Shown here in pieces: positions 36,451-45,155 of a stretch of DNA of 64,000 nucleotides. The translations under genes were made by a program, and so were the position numbers. The notes beneath the pieces are model-generated. The model saw only the letters and a program-made list of their open reading frames with translations. It ran no database searches and was not told the DNA's origin. The DNA comes from Sporosarcina ureilytica (GTDB lineage Bacteria > Bacillota > Bacilli > Bacillales_A > Planococcaceae). The stretch's first letter is position 1. Each line of letters begins with the position of its first letter. The stretch covers positions 1,860,001-1,924,000 of the forward strand of contig NZ_CP017560.1 in NCBI RefSeq assembly GCF_001753205.1, given 5' to 3'.

Positions 36451-37329
36451 ATGGTCCAATACTTACTTCCAGTTGTACTAGGAATCTTCTTTGGATTCAT
36501 GTCGCGCCTTATGTTACTTCGCACGGATTTTAGGCAATATCCAACATATCCGCAAGGCCGGCTAATTCACTTATCCTTTGGATTCATTGCAGCTTTTATC
36601 GGTGCCGTCGTAATTCCTGCTGTACTTGAATCAGATTGGACAGCCGTGACCTTCTTTGGACTTGCGGCAACGCAATTTCGGGAAGTTCGAAAAATGGAAA
36701 GGGAAACATTAGAGAAAATTGATGAAAGTGAACTTGTGAAACGAGGTACTCCGTTTATTGAAGGGATGGCACAAGCTTTTGAAAGTAGAAATTACTTAGT
36801 CATGTTTACGGGGCTTGTGACTTCACTATTTACTGTATATTCAATTTGGTTTGGAATTATCAGCGGAATTGTGATGCTTTTCGTTTCGAAAGGCAGAATG
36901 TCCGGTAACGTAATCTCAAGTATTGCGGACGTCTCAGAAGGGGAGATTCGTTTTGAAGGTCCAACCTTATATGTAGACAATATTATCATTAAAAATGTCG
37001 GTTTAGAACAGACAAGAAAAATGATTCAAGAACGAGCAGTTGGTGCCATTCTGACGCCGAACAATCAAAATAGTATTGTTACGTTATCTCACCTTGGACA
37101 GCGTCAAGCAATTTTACACCAGGTTGCAACTGTACTAGGTGCATTTATAGATTCGGGCGAACCAGGGCTCATACCGCTTGCAAAACGGGATCTAGAAGAT
37201 GGTAGAATTGCTTTATTTATTATGCCAAGAGAAAAAGAATTTCATCAAATTAAAACAGTCATTGAACAAGTTCCAGTGCTAGATAGTGCTCTGCGGATGC
37301 CAAGAAAGGCGGATAAAGGTAAATCATGA
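36451..37329 (+). CDS. YIEGIA family membrane protein
   Basis: A 292-residue protein with about four spans in the N-terminal half, the name-giving motif as PFIEGMAQAFE, and a C-terminal soluble domain. Recognised by the order RLMLLRTDFRQYPTYPQGRLIHLSFGF, then the YIEGIA-like motif, and RAVGAILTPNNQNSIVTLSHLGQRQAILHQVA. ATG 36451 follows AAGGAGATT. Bacillus homologues (YphB-like) lie in sporulation-linked regions. It is paired with the small gene at 37388. Confidence 0.85.
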   Translation: MVQYLLPVVLGIFFGFMSRLMLLRTDFRQYPTYPQGRLIHLSFGFIAAFIGAVVIPAVLESDWTAVTFFGLAATQFREVRKMERETLEKIDESELVKRGTPFIEGMAQAFESRNYLVMFTGLVTSLFTVYSIWFGIISGIVMLFVSKGRMSGNVISSIADVSEGEIRFEGPTLYVDNIIIKNVGLEQTRKMIQERAVGAILTPNNQNSIVTLSHLGQRQAILHQVATVLGAFIDSGEPGLIPLAKRDLEDGRIALFIMPREKEFHQIKTVIEQVPVLDSALRMPRKADKGKS

Positions 37330-37387
37330 AACTTCGTACTAGGGGATGTTTAGAAGGTTGGGATTATATGAGTAGAGGTGGAACTAG

Positions 37388-37576
37388 ATGAGTACAGAGA
37401 CAGAAATCGTAGCAATTGTCACAACAAAAAAAGAGATGCTACAAGGCGGAGGCGCACCTGTTTTCATTGTCAATGAAAATAAAGAATTGCAAGAAACAGC
37501 GATGAACCTAGAAAAGATTTTAGATGCAGAAACCCATGAAATTAGTCCAACGACATTAATACTCGTGGCACGTTAA
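37388..37576 (+). CDS. Small partner of YIEGIA protein (capping complex subunit)
   Basis: A 62-residue soluble protein downstream of the YIEGIA gene, starting TEIVAIVTTKKEMLQGGGAPVFIV and ending ISPTTLILVAR. This combination with a YIEGIA gene is typical of Bacillales, where the small protein is named a capping complex subunit. AGAGGTGG precedes ATG at 37388. The exact role is unknown. Confidence 0.8.
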   Translation: MSTETEIVAIVTTKKEMLQGGGAPVFIVNENKELQETAMNLEKILDAETHEISPTTLILVAR

Positions 37577-37676
37577 TTGATATAGAGATGTAAAGGGCAA
37601 AGTAAGCTAAAATGGTACCCATCAAATATCTCATACAACAATTTGTCAAGAAGACGTAGTAAAAAAAGTCTGTCAC

Positions 37677-37715
37677 AAGCTAGTTTCGAAGCGTAATGGA
37701 AACTGGCTTTTTTTG
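37677..37715 (+). terminator. Terminator after the YIEGIA pair
   Basis: AAGCTAGTTTC pairs with GAAACTGGCTT (one G-U) and is followed by TTTTTTTG. Confidence 0.85.
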
Positions 37716-37836
37716 TGAAAGAAAATAAATGAGTCTTATGGATAATGATTCATCTCACTTGGCAACAGATCTTTTCATGGAATTAGCTTCACTATTCTCC
37801 ATAACATTTCAACTACACTAAGGGAAATCGTAAAGG

Positions 37837-37862
37837 ATTTCCCGGGCAACTATTTTTTTCGA
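37837..37862 (+). repeat. 26-base repeat, first copy
   Basis: The 26 bases ATTTCCCGGGCAACTA followed by a T run and CGA are identical to 39036-39061. Each copy ends a hairpin (here GGGAAATC with GATTTCCC). The two copies lie in the same orientation about 1.2 kb apart and enclose the HTH gene. Confidence 0.8.
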
Positions 37863-37932
37863 CATAAAATATGACTGGTGCCTGTCACTCACTCAATTCA
37901 GACACTATTCAGATAACTGTGGTGCGAATCAT

Positions 37933-38673
37933 CTACGGCATTTTCACTTCCATCGGTTCGTCATAAGCCATAAAAGCATCCGCAAATAAAGCTTTGTCGG
38001 TTAATTCACGGAAGATGCCGTCGTAATAGCCAATCAGGTTATGGATGTTTTTTCTTTTAGTTGCTTGGAATAAGACGCGAACTGCTTGTATTGCGATTGT
38101 TTTTAAAAGTTCCCCTTTATCCGCGTGAATCTCGAATTTCATAAGTTTCGTGGTGTGTACACGATAAATGCCGTAAAGTTTGCTGGCAAGACCTTCATGA
38201 TGATTTCCTGTGTAGGATTTAACCAAATCTTTGATACGTGAGTAAAGTGTGATTGGAATCATAGGTTCTTCAACAATTGGTTGATTTGGATCATGACTTG
38301 GTTCTGTTTTTGTCACTTGCTCATGTTTCGGTTCAGGAAGTTTTATTTGTTTATATGGTAGAAAAATATAAAGATTGGCACCTTGTCCACCTGTTTTCTC
38401 CCGTGAAAATACTTGTCTTTTAAGTATTTGTAATCGCTCCAATTTCTCGACTGAGCGGCGAACAGTGCGGTCTGATTTTTGTAAAGCCTTTGCAATCGTT
38501 CCTACTTTTAAGTGCGCAACACCGGGATATTTCACTGCATATCGGCTTAACATCGTCAGTACGTTTAGATCCGTATCGTTTAATTGATATCTGTGATCAT
38601 TTAAATGCGAAGCGATTGCCTCGTTTAGTTCAAATTTATTTGCGAATGATTGGTATTTGCTTAAATAATTCAT
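37933..38673 (-). CDS. Helix-turn-helix protein, HTH_36-like, possible replication or regulatory role
   Basis: A 246-residue cytoplasmic protein. An HTH_36-like winged helix lies at about 35-95 (LNVLTMLSRYAVKYPGVAHLKVGTIAKALQKSDRTVRRSVEKLERLQILKR), then a proline/glutamate-rich linker, then a C-terminal helical domain (about 135-240). Such proteins in Planococcaceae occur in several copies and resemble plasmid initiator HTH parts; I do not know a proven role. No ribosome binding site better than GGGGCC stands before ATG at 38673. The two 26-base repeats and CCTGTCAC motifs on both sides suggest it travels or duplicated as a unit. Confidence 0.72.
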   Translation of the reverse strand: MNYLSKYQSFANKFELNEAIASHLNDHRYQLNDTDLNVLTMLSRYAVKYPGVAHLKVGTIAKALQKSDRTVRRSVEKLERLQILKRQVFSREKTGGQGANLYIFLPYKQIKLPEPKHEQVTKTEPSHDPNQPIVEEPMIPITLYSRIKDLVKSYTGNHHEGLASKLYGIYRVHTTKLMKFEIHADKGELLKTIAIQAVRVLFQATKRKNIHNLIGYYDGIFRELTDKALFADAFMAYDEPMEVKMP

Positions 38674-39249
38674 GGATGATCGGCCCCTTTTAGATTCCTG
38701 TCACTCTTTATATAGATTGGAATTTGGAAAAGGGATACATTTTTTGAAAATTAATTTAAAAAACTTTTAATAGCTGCTAGATGATGAATACGTATTATAA
38801 ATACAAAGATATTAGTTTAATAAAAAGATAGGTTCGGTATTGGATTTGGTGCTGTAAACCTTTGGGGGAGTAGGGATGATTGACAATTGGCGGGTGGACA
38901 TGTCCGCCCGGTCAATGTGGAAGGGGAATCATCAGTAAAAGGTGACAGGTATCTATGCAAAAACAATTATGACAATTTAACTTTACGAATAAATAGGCAC
39001 CGGAAATCAACGTAGCCACTAGGAAATGATTGGCCATTTCCCGGGCAACTATTTTTTTCGATAAAAAGCGCGTATTCGAGGGGATAATAAATATAATATG
39101 TCGATTTATCGTATTTGGTTGCTTGAAATTAAATCATATTGACTTATAACTTAGACGGTTGCTTACCAATATCTTATTAAATCAGGAAATTAGAATAACG
39201 ATAGCGAGTAAATTGCGATTTAATATCGCTTCAATTAGTAGTAAAAGAA
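38674..39249. other. Gap with GC-rich palindrome and repeat remnants, no gene
   Basis: No believable coding frame. It holds CCTGTCAC at 38697-38704, the inverse GTGACAGG at 38942-38949, a 20-base dyad CGGGTGGACATGTCCGCCCG at 38891-38910 flanked by TTGAC and GTCAA, and the second 26-base repeat at 39036-39061. The upstream half (38740-38850) is simply AT-rich. Confidence 0.6.
39036..39061 (+). repeat. 26-base repeat, second copy
   Basis: Identical to 37837-37862. Here the hairpin arms before it are GGAAATG and CATTTCC. Confidence 0.8.
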
Positions 39250-39578
39250 ATGGGAATCGATATTCCTGAAAAAGAGGTAGACGGTGATTGGTTTGCTGAA
39301 CTGCCTCCAAAAAATACAAAAGATGAAGGTGGAAAGCAAATTCGTAAATACGCCGAATCACAAGCCAAAAAATTAAATATATCACCGGAAGAATTCCAAA
39401 AGGAATATGCTAAGAGAATAAATGAACAAAATGTTTATCTCACCACTTATGTTGAAAAGAATTAGGGGAAAAATTTAATAGTGATGCAATCGATGAAGAG
39501 GTTAACCATATATTAGAGGAATTGGCACTAGAGAATAAGGATGAAATCGAAGTGTTAATTAAGCGACCTATAACATAA
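39250..39578 (+). pseudogene. Frameshifted gene fragment, family not recognised
   Basis: A frame from 39250 encodes a hydrophilic helical stretch (GDWFAELPPKNTKDEGG, then AKKLNISPEEFQKEYAKRIN) and stops at 39465. The next frame continues the same style at once (GEKFNSDAIDEEVNHILEELALENKDE) to 39578. No start with a ribosome binding site precedes it. It is most simply a broken gene whose protein was about 110 residues or more. I cannot name the family. Confidence 0.5.
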
Positions 39579-39604
39579 ATGGGCGCTTCAACAGAAAAAC
39601 GTAT

Positions 39605-39727
39605 TCGTTGATTGGAGCGTTTAACGAAGAATTATGTGCTAAAGTGAACGACGAAATTTTACCAAATGGGATAGTTCAGTATGGAATAAATATTCAACTT
39701 AAATTATGGCTGAAAATATTAGAATAA
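39605..39727 (+). pseudogene. Short gene fragment
   Basis: A 40-codon frame, SLIGAFNEELCAKVNDEILP and so on to TAA at 39727, with protein-like composition but no start codon or ribosome binding site. Perhaps a remnant of another gene in the same decayed patch. Confidence 0.35.
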
Positions 39728-39829
39728 GGACATACTCGATACTGGATTTATTTTATTGTGTAAATGAAGTATCGCATATGGCTTATAGAAAAATCGGAAA
39801 AATGTAGTTGAAAATTGGAGGAACTAAAA

Positions 39830-40246
39830 ATGAAACCGGATGTATCATTAGATTTTCAATATCCAAATCATATTGAAGAAGTGTGTAACGCATTAACAAG
39901 TTCAGCATTGTTAGAAAAGTGGATATGGAATAATGACTTTAAACCAATTGAAGGACATAAATTTCAATTCCGTGCCGAGCCAAATGAATGATGGGATGGC
40001 AATGTGGATTGTGAAGTACTGGTAGTTGATAAACCACGTAAATTATCTTACACCTGGGCGAGTGCAGGGGAGAGTACAATTATTACATGGAGTTTGAAAA
40101 AAGATACAAGTGACACAACCCTGTTGAATTTAGAGCAAACAGGATTTAGTGAAGCAACCAAAGCAAGGGAAGGTGCAATCAATGGTGCTAAATTTGCTTG
40201 GAGGAATATGGGAGACCAACTTGAAAAAGTATTAACATCACTTTAA
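39830..40246 (+). pseudogene. SRPBCC/AHSA1-like gene interrupted by one TGA
   Basis: A START/AHSA1-type ligand-binding domain of about 138 residues, from ATG 39830 (behind TTGGAGGAA) to TAA at 40246. Codon 54 (39989-39991) is TGA, where relatives have the first tryptophan of NEWWDG; one G-to-A change would explain it. Downstream the frame continues intact: KPRKLSYTW, TIITWSLKKD and FAWRNMGDQLEKVL. All other positions look healthy, so the mutation is recent, or a sequencing error, or the TGA is read through. Confidence 0.8.
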
Positions 40247-40285
40247 GGAAATCCCTTTCTAACAAATTTATATACGCAAATTTAA

Positions 40286-40320
40286 AAGAAGGAATTTATG
40301 GCGACCATAAATTCCTTCTT
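40286..40320 (+). terminator. Terminator after the SRPBCC pseudogene
   Basis: AAGAAGGAATTTATGG pairs perfectly (16 bp) with its complement over a CGA loop, followed by TTGTT. Symmetrical enough to act in both directions. Confidence 0.85.
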
Positions 40321-40486
40321 TGTTAAGAAAGTAGAAATATTTCGTAACGCAGGTCTGTACAACAGAGCTAAACCTCAATATTCATTATCAAAAGTATTTT
40401 GGAATTGCTAATGTTAAGTTATGATAAAAGAAGACCCTAGTATAGAAACCTACTTAATAATCGCTTAATTGAGTGAAAACCGAAAC

Positions 40487-40650
40487 TTGACAACTTGTCA
40501 ATCTTTCTTTTGGGAAGTAGGTAGCTGGTAAAGCAAGTTGTTACAGGTGACAACCTGAGTAATGCTGCACATTGTCATGTTGTCAACATCGATATAAATC
40601 AGAAACTCCTACCAGTGGTTAATTGTAAATTCTAAACATTGACAAATTAA
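40487..40650. promoter_or_regulatory. Cluster of TTGTCA/TGACAA motifs ahead of the XRE-YkvA gene
   Basis: Within 160 bases are a 15-base dyad TTGACAACTTGTCAA (40487-40501), GGTGACAACC (about 40547), TTGTCATGTTGTCAA (40571-40587) and TTGACAAATTAAC (about 40638). The rest of 40321-40729 is noncoding. The following gene encodes an HTH regulator, so these may be its own operators. Inference. Confidence 0.4.
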
Positions 40651-40729
40651 CAATTAATTCTTATACTTCTTATAATAGCAATCTATTACTGTTCTGGGAA
40701 TACATCGAATATCGAAGGGACGGGAGATT

Positions 40730-41380
40730 ATGTCTAGTAAAGGAGAAAGAAAGAATTTTGGTGTCATGCTCAAAAATTTATTAGAAGAACGTTCAATGTC
40801 CATGCGAAAACTTAGCGAACTAACTGAAATTGACACAGCGACAATTTCACGAATTATAAACGGTAAACGAAATGCAAACCTTCAACATTTAAAGAAAATT
40901 GCTGACAGTTTAGATGTCCCAATTTCCGAATTAATAACTGATTCCAGTCAATCGATTGAGCAGGAAAAGACAGCAACGCATGAAAACATAAATGATTTAA
41001 TTGATACAATACAATCATGTCTAATGACTTCTAATACATATGAAGATGGATTTTCAATCGATCGAGTGGAAAAAGAATTAAAGAACTACGAACAATTTTC
41101 ACAAACAGAAGAAGGAAAGCACCTTATTTTAAATAGATTTAATGAAAAACTGCAAAATCTCGACAGCATAGGTCCTTTTATTAATCAACTAAAGGAGCTT
41201 CATGATATATATGTAACGAAAAATGTCCAGCCGTCAAAACTTCTTTTAATTGGAAGTGCATTAATTTATTTTATTATGCCGGTAGATGTCATTCCAGATT
41301 ATATTTTTCCGATTGGATATTTAGATGATGCTATCGCGGTAAAGCTTGTAGCCAATCAATTATTACAGAAAAATAATTGA
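40730..41380 (+). CDS. XRE-type HTH regulator fused to YkvA (DUF1232) membrane domain
   Basis: A 216-residue protein. Residues about 10-65 form an XRE helix-turn-helix (LLEERSMSMRKLSELTEIDTATISRIINGKRNANLQHLKKIADSLDVPISELI). Residues about 150-205 are a YkvA/DUF1232 domain with LLLIGSALIYFIMPVDVIPDYIFPIGYLDDAIAV, a short membrane-associated unit. This places a DNA-binding domain beside a membrane-contact domain, a plausible stress sensor. GGGACGGGAG stands before ATG at 40730. A motif cluster lies upstream. Confidence 0.88.
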   Translation: MSSKGERKNFGVMLKNLLEERSMSMRKLSELTEIDTATISRIINGKRNANLQHLKKIADSLDVPISELITDSSQSIEQEKTATHENINDLIDTIQSCLMTSNTYEDGFSIDRVEKELKNYEQFSQTEEGKHLILNRFNEKLQNLDSIGPFINQLKELHDIYVTKNVQPSKLLLIGSALIYFIMPVDVIPDYIFPIGYLDDAIAVKLVANQLLQKNN

Positions 41381-41387
41381 AAACATG

Positions 41388-41432
41388 AAAAAGGGAGTCC
41401 AATCTATAATTACTAGATAGGACTTCCTTTTT
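41388..41432 (+). terminator. Terminator between the XRE-YkvA gene and gntR
   Basis: AAAAAGGGAGTCC pairs with GGACTTCCTTTTT (one mismatch) over a 20-base loop with its own small pairing; symmetrical so usable from both sides. Confidence 0.8.
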
Positions 41433-41514
41433 CTGATTCAAACAATTCGATAATAAATCATATAGGTTAAATTTCTGCTGGACTTATGAATTGTATCATT
41501 TTACCCACTTCTAT

Positions 41515-42183
41515 TTAAGCATGGATTGTTTCGTCCCAACGTGATTCAGCTTCGGCTTTCAGACTGTTAATATGTTTTGTTAAAATTTCGGAAAAAGTTG
41601 ATAAATCACGATTTTTCATCGCTTCAACTAAATCCCAATGATCTTTATGCCTAATAACTGTACTTTCTAAAGAGGTTGAATAAACAACACGGGATAAGGA
41701 AACGTGTGTATTTAAGGAAAAATAAATTTCCTTCACTCGCGTATTTTTTGCCCATCCAATAAGGAGTTTATGAAAGTTCATGTCTAAGCTACTATATTCC
41801 TCAAAAGGGAAGGGGTTTACTTCAAGTAAAGCATCCATTTGCTTGACAATCTCGCTCCAGATTTGAATTTGTTCCTCGGTAATCGTACCAATGATTTCTT
41901 CAGCAGCCCATTTTTCAATCATCAGTCTTGCATCAAGCACTTCTAGAAACTCCGTTAACTTTAGTTCGGTCACGTATGTGCCTTTTCGTGGAATAACCTC
42001 AATTAATCCTTCATGAACGAGTTGATTAATGGCATCTTTTACTGGCGAACGACTGACACCAAATGTATCTGCTAACGTTTGAATATCTAGTTTATCGCCG
42101 GCTACATACTCACGACTAATAATTTTCTTACGAATAATTTCATATACTTGTTTCGTTAGAGGTGATGTTTCAATTCTGGACAT
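41515..42183 (-). CDS. GntR family regulator, FadR/FCD subgroup
   Basis: A 222-residue repressor-type protein: N-terminal winged helix (about 8-70, ISREYVAGDKLDIQTLADTFGVSRSPVKDAINQLVHEGLIEVIPRKGTYV) and a C-terminal FCD helical domain with metal/ligand-binding histidine region (DMNFHKLLIGW, then HKDHWDLVEAM). FCD regulators sense sugar acids or carboxylates. It is divergent from the dehydrogenase-GntP operon, which it probably controls. Start at 42183 chosen because AAGGAAG precedes it; the longer frame adds 15 residues. Confidence 0.9.
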   Translation of the reverse strand: MSRIETSPLTKQVYEIIRKKIISREYVAGDKLDIQTLADTFGVSRSPVKDAINQLVHEGLIEVIPRKGTYVTELKLTEFLEVLDARLMIEKWAAEEIIGTITEEQIQIWSEIVKQMDALLEVNPFPFEEYSSLDMNFHKLLIGWAKNTRVKEIYFSLNTHVSLSRVVYSTSLESTVIRHKDHWDLVEAMKNRDLSTFSEILTKHINSLKAEAESRWDETIHA

Positions 42184-42569
42184 TTTTATTCTTCCTTTAC
42201 TTATCTTAAGATAATAGTTGCTAATCAAGACTTAAGTTTTTACTTTTTATATAATTAATCAATTTAAGTATATAGTGAATTTGCAAAAAAGAAAATGAAA
42301 GTTTATCCGTGTTGAAGATTCTTAAAATATAAAAAAAGAAAATCCTATTGACCTTCAAAAGAAAAGAAGGTAAAGTGTGACATGTAACATTTCACATATC
42401 ACAAATGAAGACTTTATTGAAAAGGTTTACACGACCTTCTCGCCTTAATGTTAATTGAAAATTCAGGGGTGTCAGTAATATTGTGAGGTGTGTTGGATAG
42501 CATTTGCCCTTAGCGGAAAGGACTACGAACATAAATCAATTAATTATGAAAATGACTTATGTACAGTGT

Positions 42570-42583
42570 AATCGTTTACGATT
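42570..42583. promoter_or_regulatory. Palindrome AATCGTTTACGATT upstream of the dehydrogenase operon
   Basis: A 14-base dyad in the intergenic region between the gntR gene and the dehydrogenase. It overlaps an imperfect cre-like sequence (TGTAATCGTTTACG, 42567-42580, last base off consensus). Candidate site for the GntR regulator or CcpA. Confidence 0.4.
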
Positions 42584-42597
42584 TATTAAAAATCAAT

Positions 42598-42611
42598 TGA
42601 AAGCGATGTCA
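42598..42611 (+). promoter_or_regulatory. cre site (CcpA operator)
   Basis: TGAAAGCGATGTCA agrees with the consensus TGWNANCGNTNWCA at every defined position. It lies 46 bases before the dehydrogenase start, a usual place for catabolite repression of a sugar-acid operon. Confidence 0.65.
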
Positions 42612-42657
42612 TAGTACTCATGAAAACAGCATGATCAATCATTAAGGAGTGGGAAAG

Positions 42658-43677
42658 ATGAAAGCGGTTAGAATTCCTGAAGCGAATATCATTGAAGTTA
42701 TAGATATTCCAGAGCCAGAAATTGAACAAGCGAATGAAGTGAAAGTGAAAATTAAAAGAGTCGGAATTTGTGGATCAGATATGCACATTTATCACGGTAC
42801 GAATCCGCTTGCGACATATCCAAGAATTGTTGGCCATGAAGTCACTGGGGAAATTGTAGCAATCGGTACAAATGTTAAGAACGTAGAAGTTGGAGACCAT
42901 ATTGTTGTTGAACCCATCAGTTATTGCGGAACATGCTATGCATGTAAAAATGGAAGACCCAATGTCTGTAAAGAGGTATCTGTTTTCGGCGTGCATGAAG
43001 ATGGTGGAATGAGAGAGTTTGTCATATTGTCGGATAAACAAGTACATAAAGTTAACGCCAATATCGACTGGGATGAAGCAGTAATGGCTGAGCCGTATAC
43101 AATAGGTGCACAAGCTACATGGAGAGGAAATGTAGGGGAAGGCCAAACAGTCTTTATCCAAGGCGCTGGACCCATTGGCATTACAGTATTAAAAATGGCT
43201 AAACTGCGTGGTGCTACCGTCATTATTTCAGATTATACAAATGAAAGATTAGCATTTGCGAAAGAGAACGGAGCAGACTACACGATTAATCCATCGGAAG
43301 TTGACGTTGAGGATAAAATAAACGAAATCACAGACGACGAAGGTGCGAATGTTGTCATTGATGCAGTCGGTTTACCGCAAACATTCGAACTAAGCGTTCG
43401 TGTAGCATCGGCCGCTGGGAATGTCGTATTACTCGGCTTCAATGCGACGCCATCCGCAATTGCTCAAATGCTTATTACGAAGAAAGAGTTAACGATTACA
43501 GGCTCGAGACTTCAAACAAATCAATTTGGTAAAGTGGTAGCGCTCATCAATGACGGAAAATTAACACATAATGGTTTAATCACACATAAATTCCCATTAA
43601 GTCAAATAAAAGAGGCTTTTGAATTCGTAGAAAAGAACCCTCAATTGGTAAGAAAAGCAGTGATTGAATTTAATTAA
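42658..43677 (+). CDS. Zinc-dependent medium-chain alcohol/polyol dehydrogenase
   Basis: A 339-residue medium-chain dehydrogenase. Catalytic zinc ligands C38, H60 and E61 (GICGSD and GHEVTG), a structural zinc set C90, C93, C96 and C104 (YCGTCYAC and NVC), and a Rossmann motif GAGPIGI. The family oxidises polyols or sugar acids with NAD(P), for example sorbitol, threonine, galactonate or gulonate. Beside a GntP permease and GntR regulator, a hexonate (such as L-idonate or gulonate) 5-dehydrogenase-type role is likely but not proven. ATG 42658 follows AAGGAG. Confidence 0.88.
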   Translation: MKAVRIPEANIIEVIDIPEPEIEQANEVKVKIKRVGICGSDMHIYHGTNPLATYPRIVGHEVTGEIVAIGTNVKNVEVGDHIVVEPISYCGTCYACKNGRPNVCKEVSVFGVHEDGGMREFVILSDKQVHKVNANIDWDEAVMAEPYTIGAQATWRGNVGEGQTVFIQGAGPIGITVLKMAKLRGATVIISDYTNERLAFAKENGADYTINPSEVDVEDKINEITDDEGANVVIDAVGLPQTFELSVRVASAAGNVVLLGFNATPSAIAQMLITKKELTITGSRLQTNQFGKVVALINDGKLTHNGLITHKFPLSQIKEAFEFVEKNPQLVRKAVIEFN

Positions 43678-43786
43678 TACCATTTATCTATGTGAAGATT
43701 TTTTGCAATAAAAAGGTACAAGTGCCCAAGGGTATTGTTACAACATTCAAATCAGTTTATTATGAAAAAGTTAGGGGATAGAAGGA

Positions 43787-45139
43787 ATGCCACTATTAAT
43801 AGTTGCTTTGGGCATTATTGTTTTGCTCGTGTTAATTATGAAGTTTAACTTAAATACATTTATTTCACTTGTAGTTGTTTCGTTTCTAATTGCATTTGCT
43901 TTAGGAATGCCGATTAATGAAATTGTAAGTACGATTCAATCCGGTATGGGGAATACATTAGGCGGAATTGCCTTAGTCTTTGGTTTAGGTGCCATCTTAG
44001 GTAAATTAATAGCAGATGCGGGTGGCGCTCAACGTATCGCAGTCACATTAATTGATAAGTTTGGTGAAAAAAGAATTCAGTGGGCGGTACTTGTTGCTGG
44101 ATTTATTCTAGGGATTGCCCTGTTTTTCGAAGTAGGTCTTGTATTATTAATTCCGATTGTGTATCAAATTTCTAAACAATTAAGGATTTCATTCTTATGG
44201 TTAGGACTGCCAATGACAACTGCATTATCTGTAACGCATGCGTTTTTACCACCGCATCCAGGTCCTACAGTGATCGCACAACAATATGGTGCAAATATTG
44301 GCTTAGTATTACTTTATGGATTTATTATTGCAATCCCGACTGTTATTTTGGCGGGACCATTATTTACGGTTTTTGCTAGAAAATTTGTTCCATCTGCTTT
44401 TGAAAGAGAACCAGAAGGCAGTCTGGCATCCATCGGTGAAGCGAAGCAGTTTAAATTAGAAGATACGCCTGGATTTGGAATTAGTGCATTTACAGCATTA
44501 TTCCCTGTTATTTTGATGGCTCTATCTACAATTGTGATATTGCTTGAAGATGCAATGGGCTTATCGGGTAATTGGTTCTTCGACTTAGTTGCTTTAATTG
44601 GTGCACCGACGACGGTTATGTTACTTTCTGTATTACTAGCGTTAGTAACAATGGGGACAGCTAGAAAGATCCCAATGAAACAACTGATGAAATCCGCTGA
44701 AAGTTCTATCGCAGCTATCGGAATGATGTTACTCATTCTTGGAGCTGGTGGTTCATTGAAACAAGTGTTAATTGACGGCGGCGTTGGAGATACGGTTGCA
44801 GATTTATTTGCTGGTAGTACGATCTCTCCGTTAATTTTAGCTTGGCTTATCGCAGCGCTTATGAGAATCGCGCAAGGATCTGCAACAGTTGCTGCTCTAA
44901 CGACAGCGGGCCTCGTAATTCCAATGATGGCGGGCACGGATGTTAACGTAGAACTTATGGTGTTAGCCACAGGCGCTGGTAGTATCATCGCTTCCCACGT
45001 AAACGATACAGGTTTCTGGATTGTTAAAGAGTCTTTCGGTTTAACAATGAAAGAAACATTTGGGACTTGGACTGTACTTGAAACGCTCATTTCAATATTC
45101 GGCCTGGCGTTTGTATTGATTTTAAGTATGTTTGTTTAA
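43787..45139 (+). CDS. gntP: GntP family gluconate/sugar-acid:proton symporter
   Basis: A 450-residue transporter with about twelve spans and the GntP signatures ISLVVVSFLIAFALGMPINEIV, AFLPPHPGPTVIAQQYGANIG, the RIAQGSATVAA motif and HVNDTGFWIVKE. It imports gluconate or a similar hexonate. About 110 bases after the dehydrogenase gene and terminated downstream, so the two form one transcript. No kinase or dehydratase is next to it, so the rest of the pathway must be encoded elsewhere. Confidence 0.92.
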   Translation: MPLLIVALGIIVLLVLIMKFNLNTFISLVVVSFLIAFALGMPINEIVSTIQSGMGNTLGGIALVFGLGAILGKLIADAGGAQRIAVTLIDKFGEKRIQWAVLVAGFILGIALFFEVGLVLLIPIVYQISKQLRISFLWLGLPMTTALSVTHAFLPPHPGPTVIAQQYGANIGLVLLYGFIIAIPTVILAGPLFTVFARKFVPSAFEREPEGSLASIGEAKQFKLEDTPGFGISAFTALFPVILMALSTIVILLEDAMGLSGNWFFDLVALIGAPTTVMLLSVLLALVTMGTARKIPMKQLMKSAESSIAAIGMMLLILGAGGSLKQVLIDGGVGDTVADLFAGSTISPLILAWLIAALMRIAQGSATVAALTTAGLVIPMMAGTDVNVELMVLATGAGSIIASHVNDTGFWIVKESFGLTMKETFGTWTVLETLISIFGLAFVLILSMFV

Positions 45140-45155
45140 GGATAAAAAATATATT

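Noticed and set aside
37327..37390. Small frame between the YIEGIA gene and its partner
   Set aside because: No ribosome binding site and overlapping the YIEGIA stop; treated as intergenic.
39182..39385. 67-codon reverse frame
   Set aside because: Hydrophobic low-complexity frame opposite a broken forward gene; no start signal.
42340..42560. Further repeats in the gntR-dehydrogenase gap
   Set aside because: Only AT-rich sequence with no clear symmetry apart from the two sites listed.
44314..45090. 258-codon reverse frame inside gntP
   Set aside because: Shadow frame; gntP motifs and hydrophobic pattern are on the plus strand.
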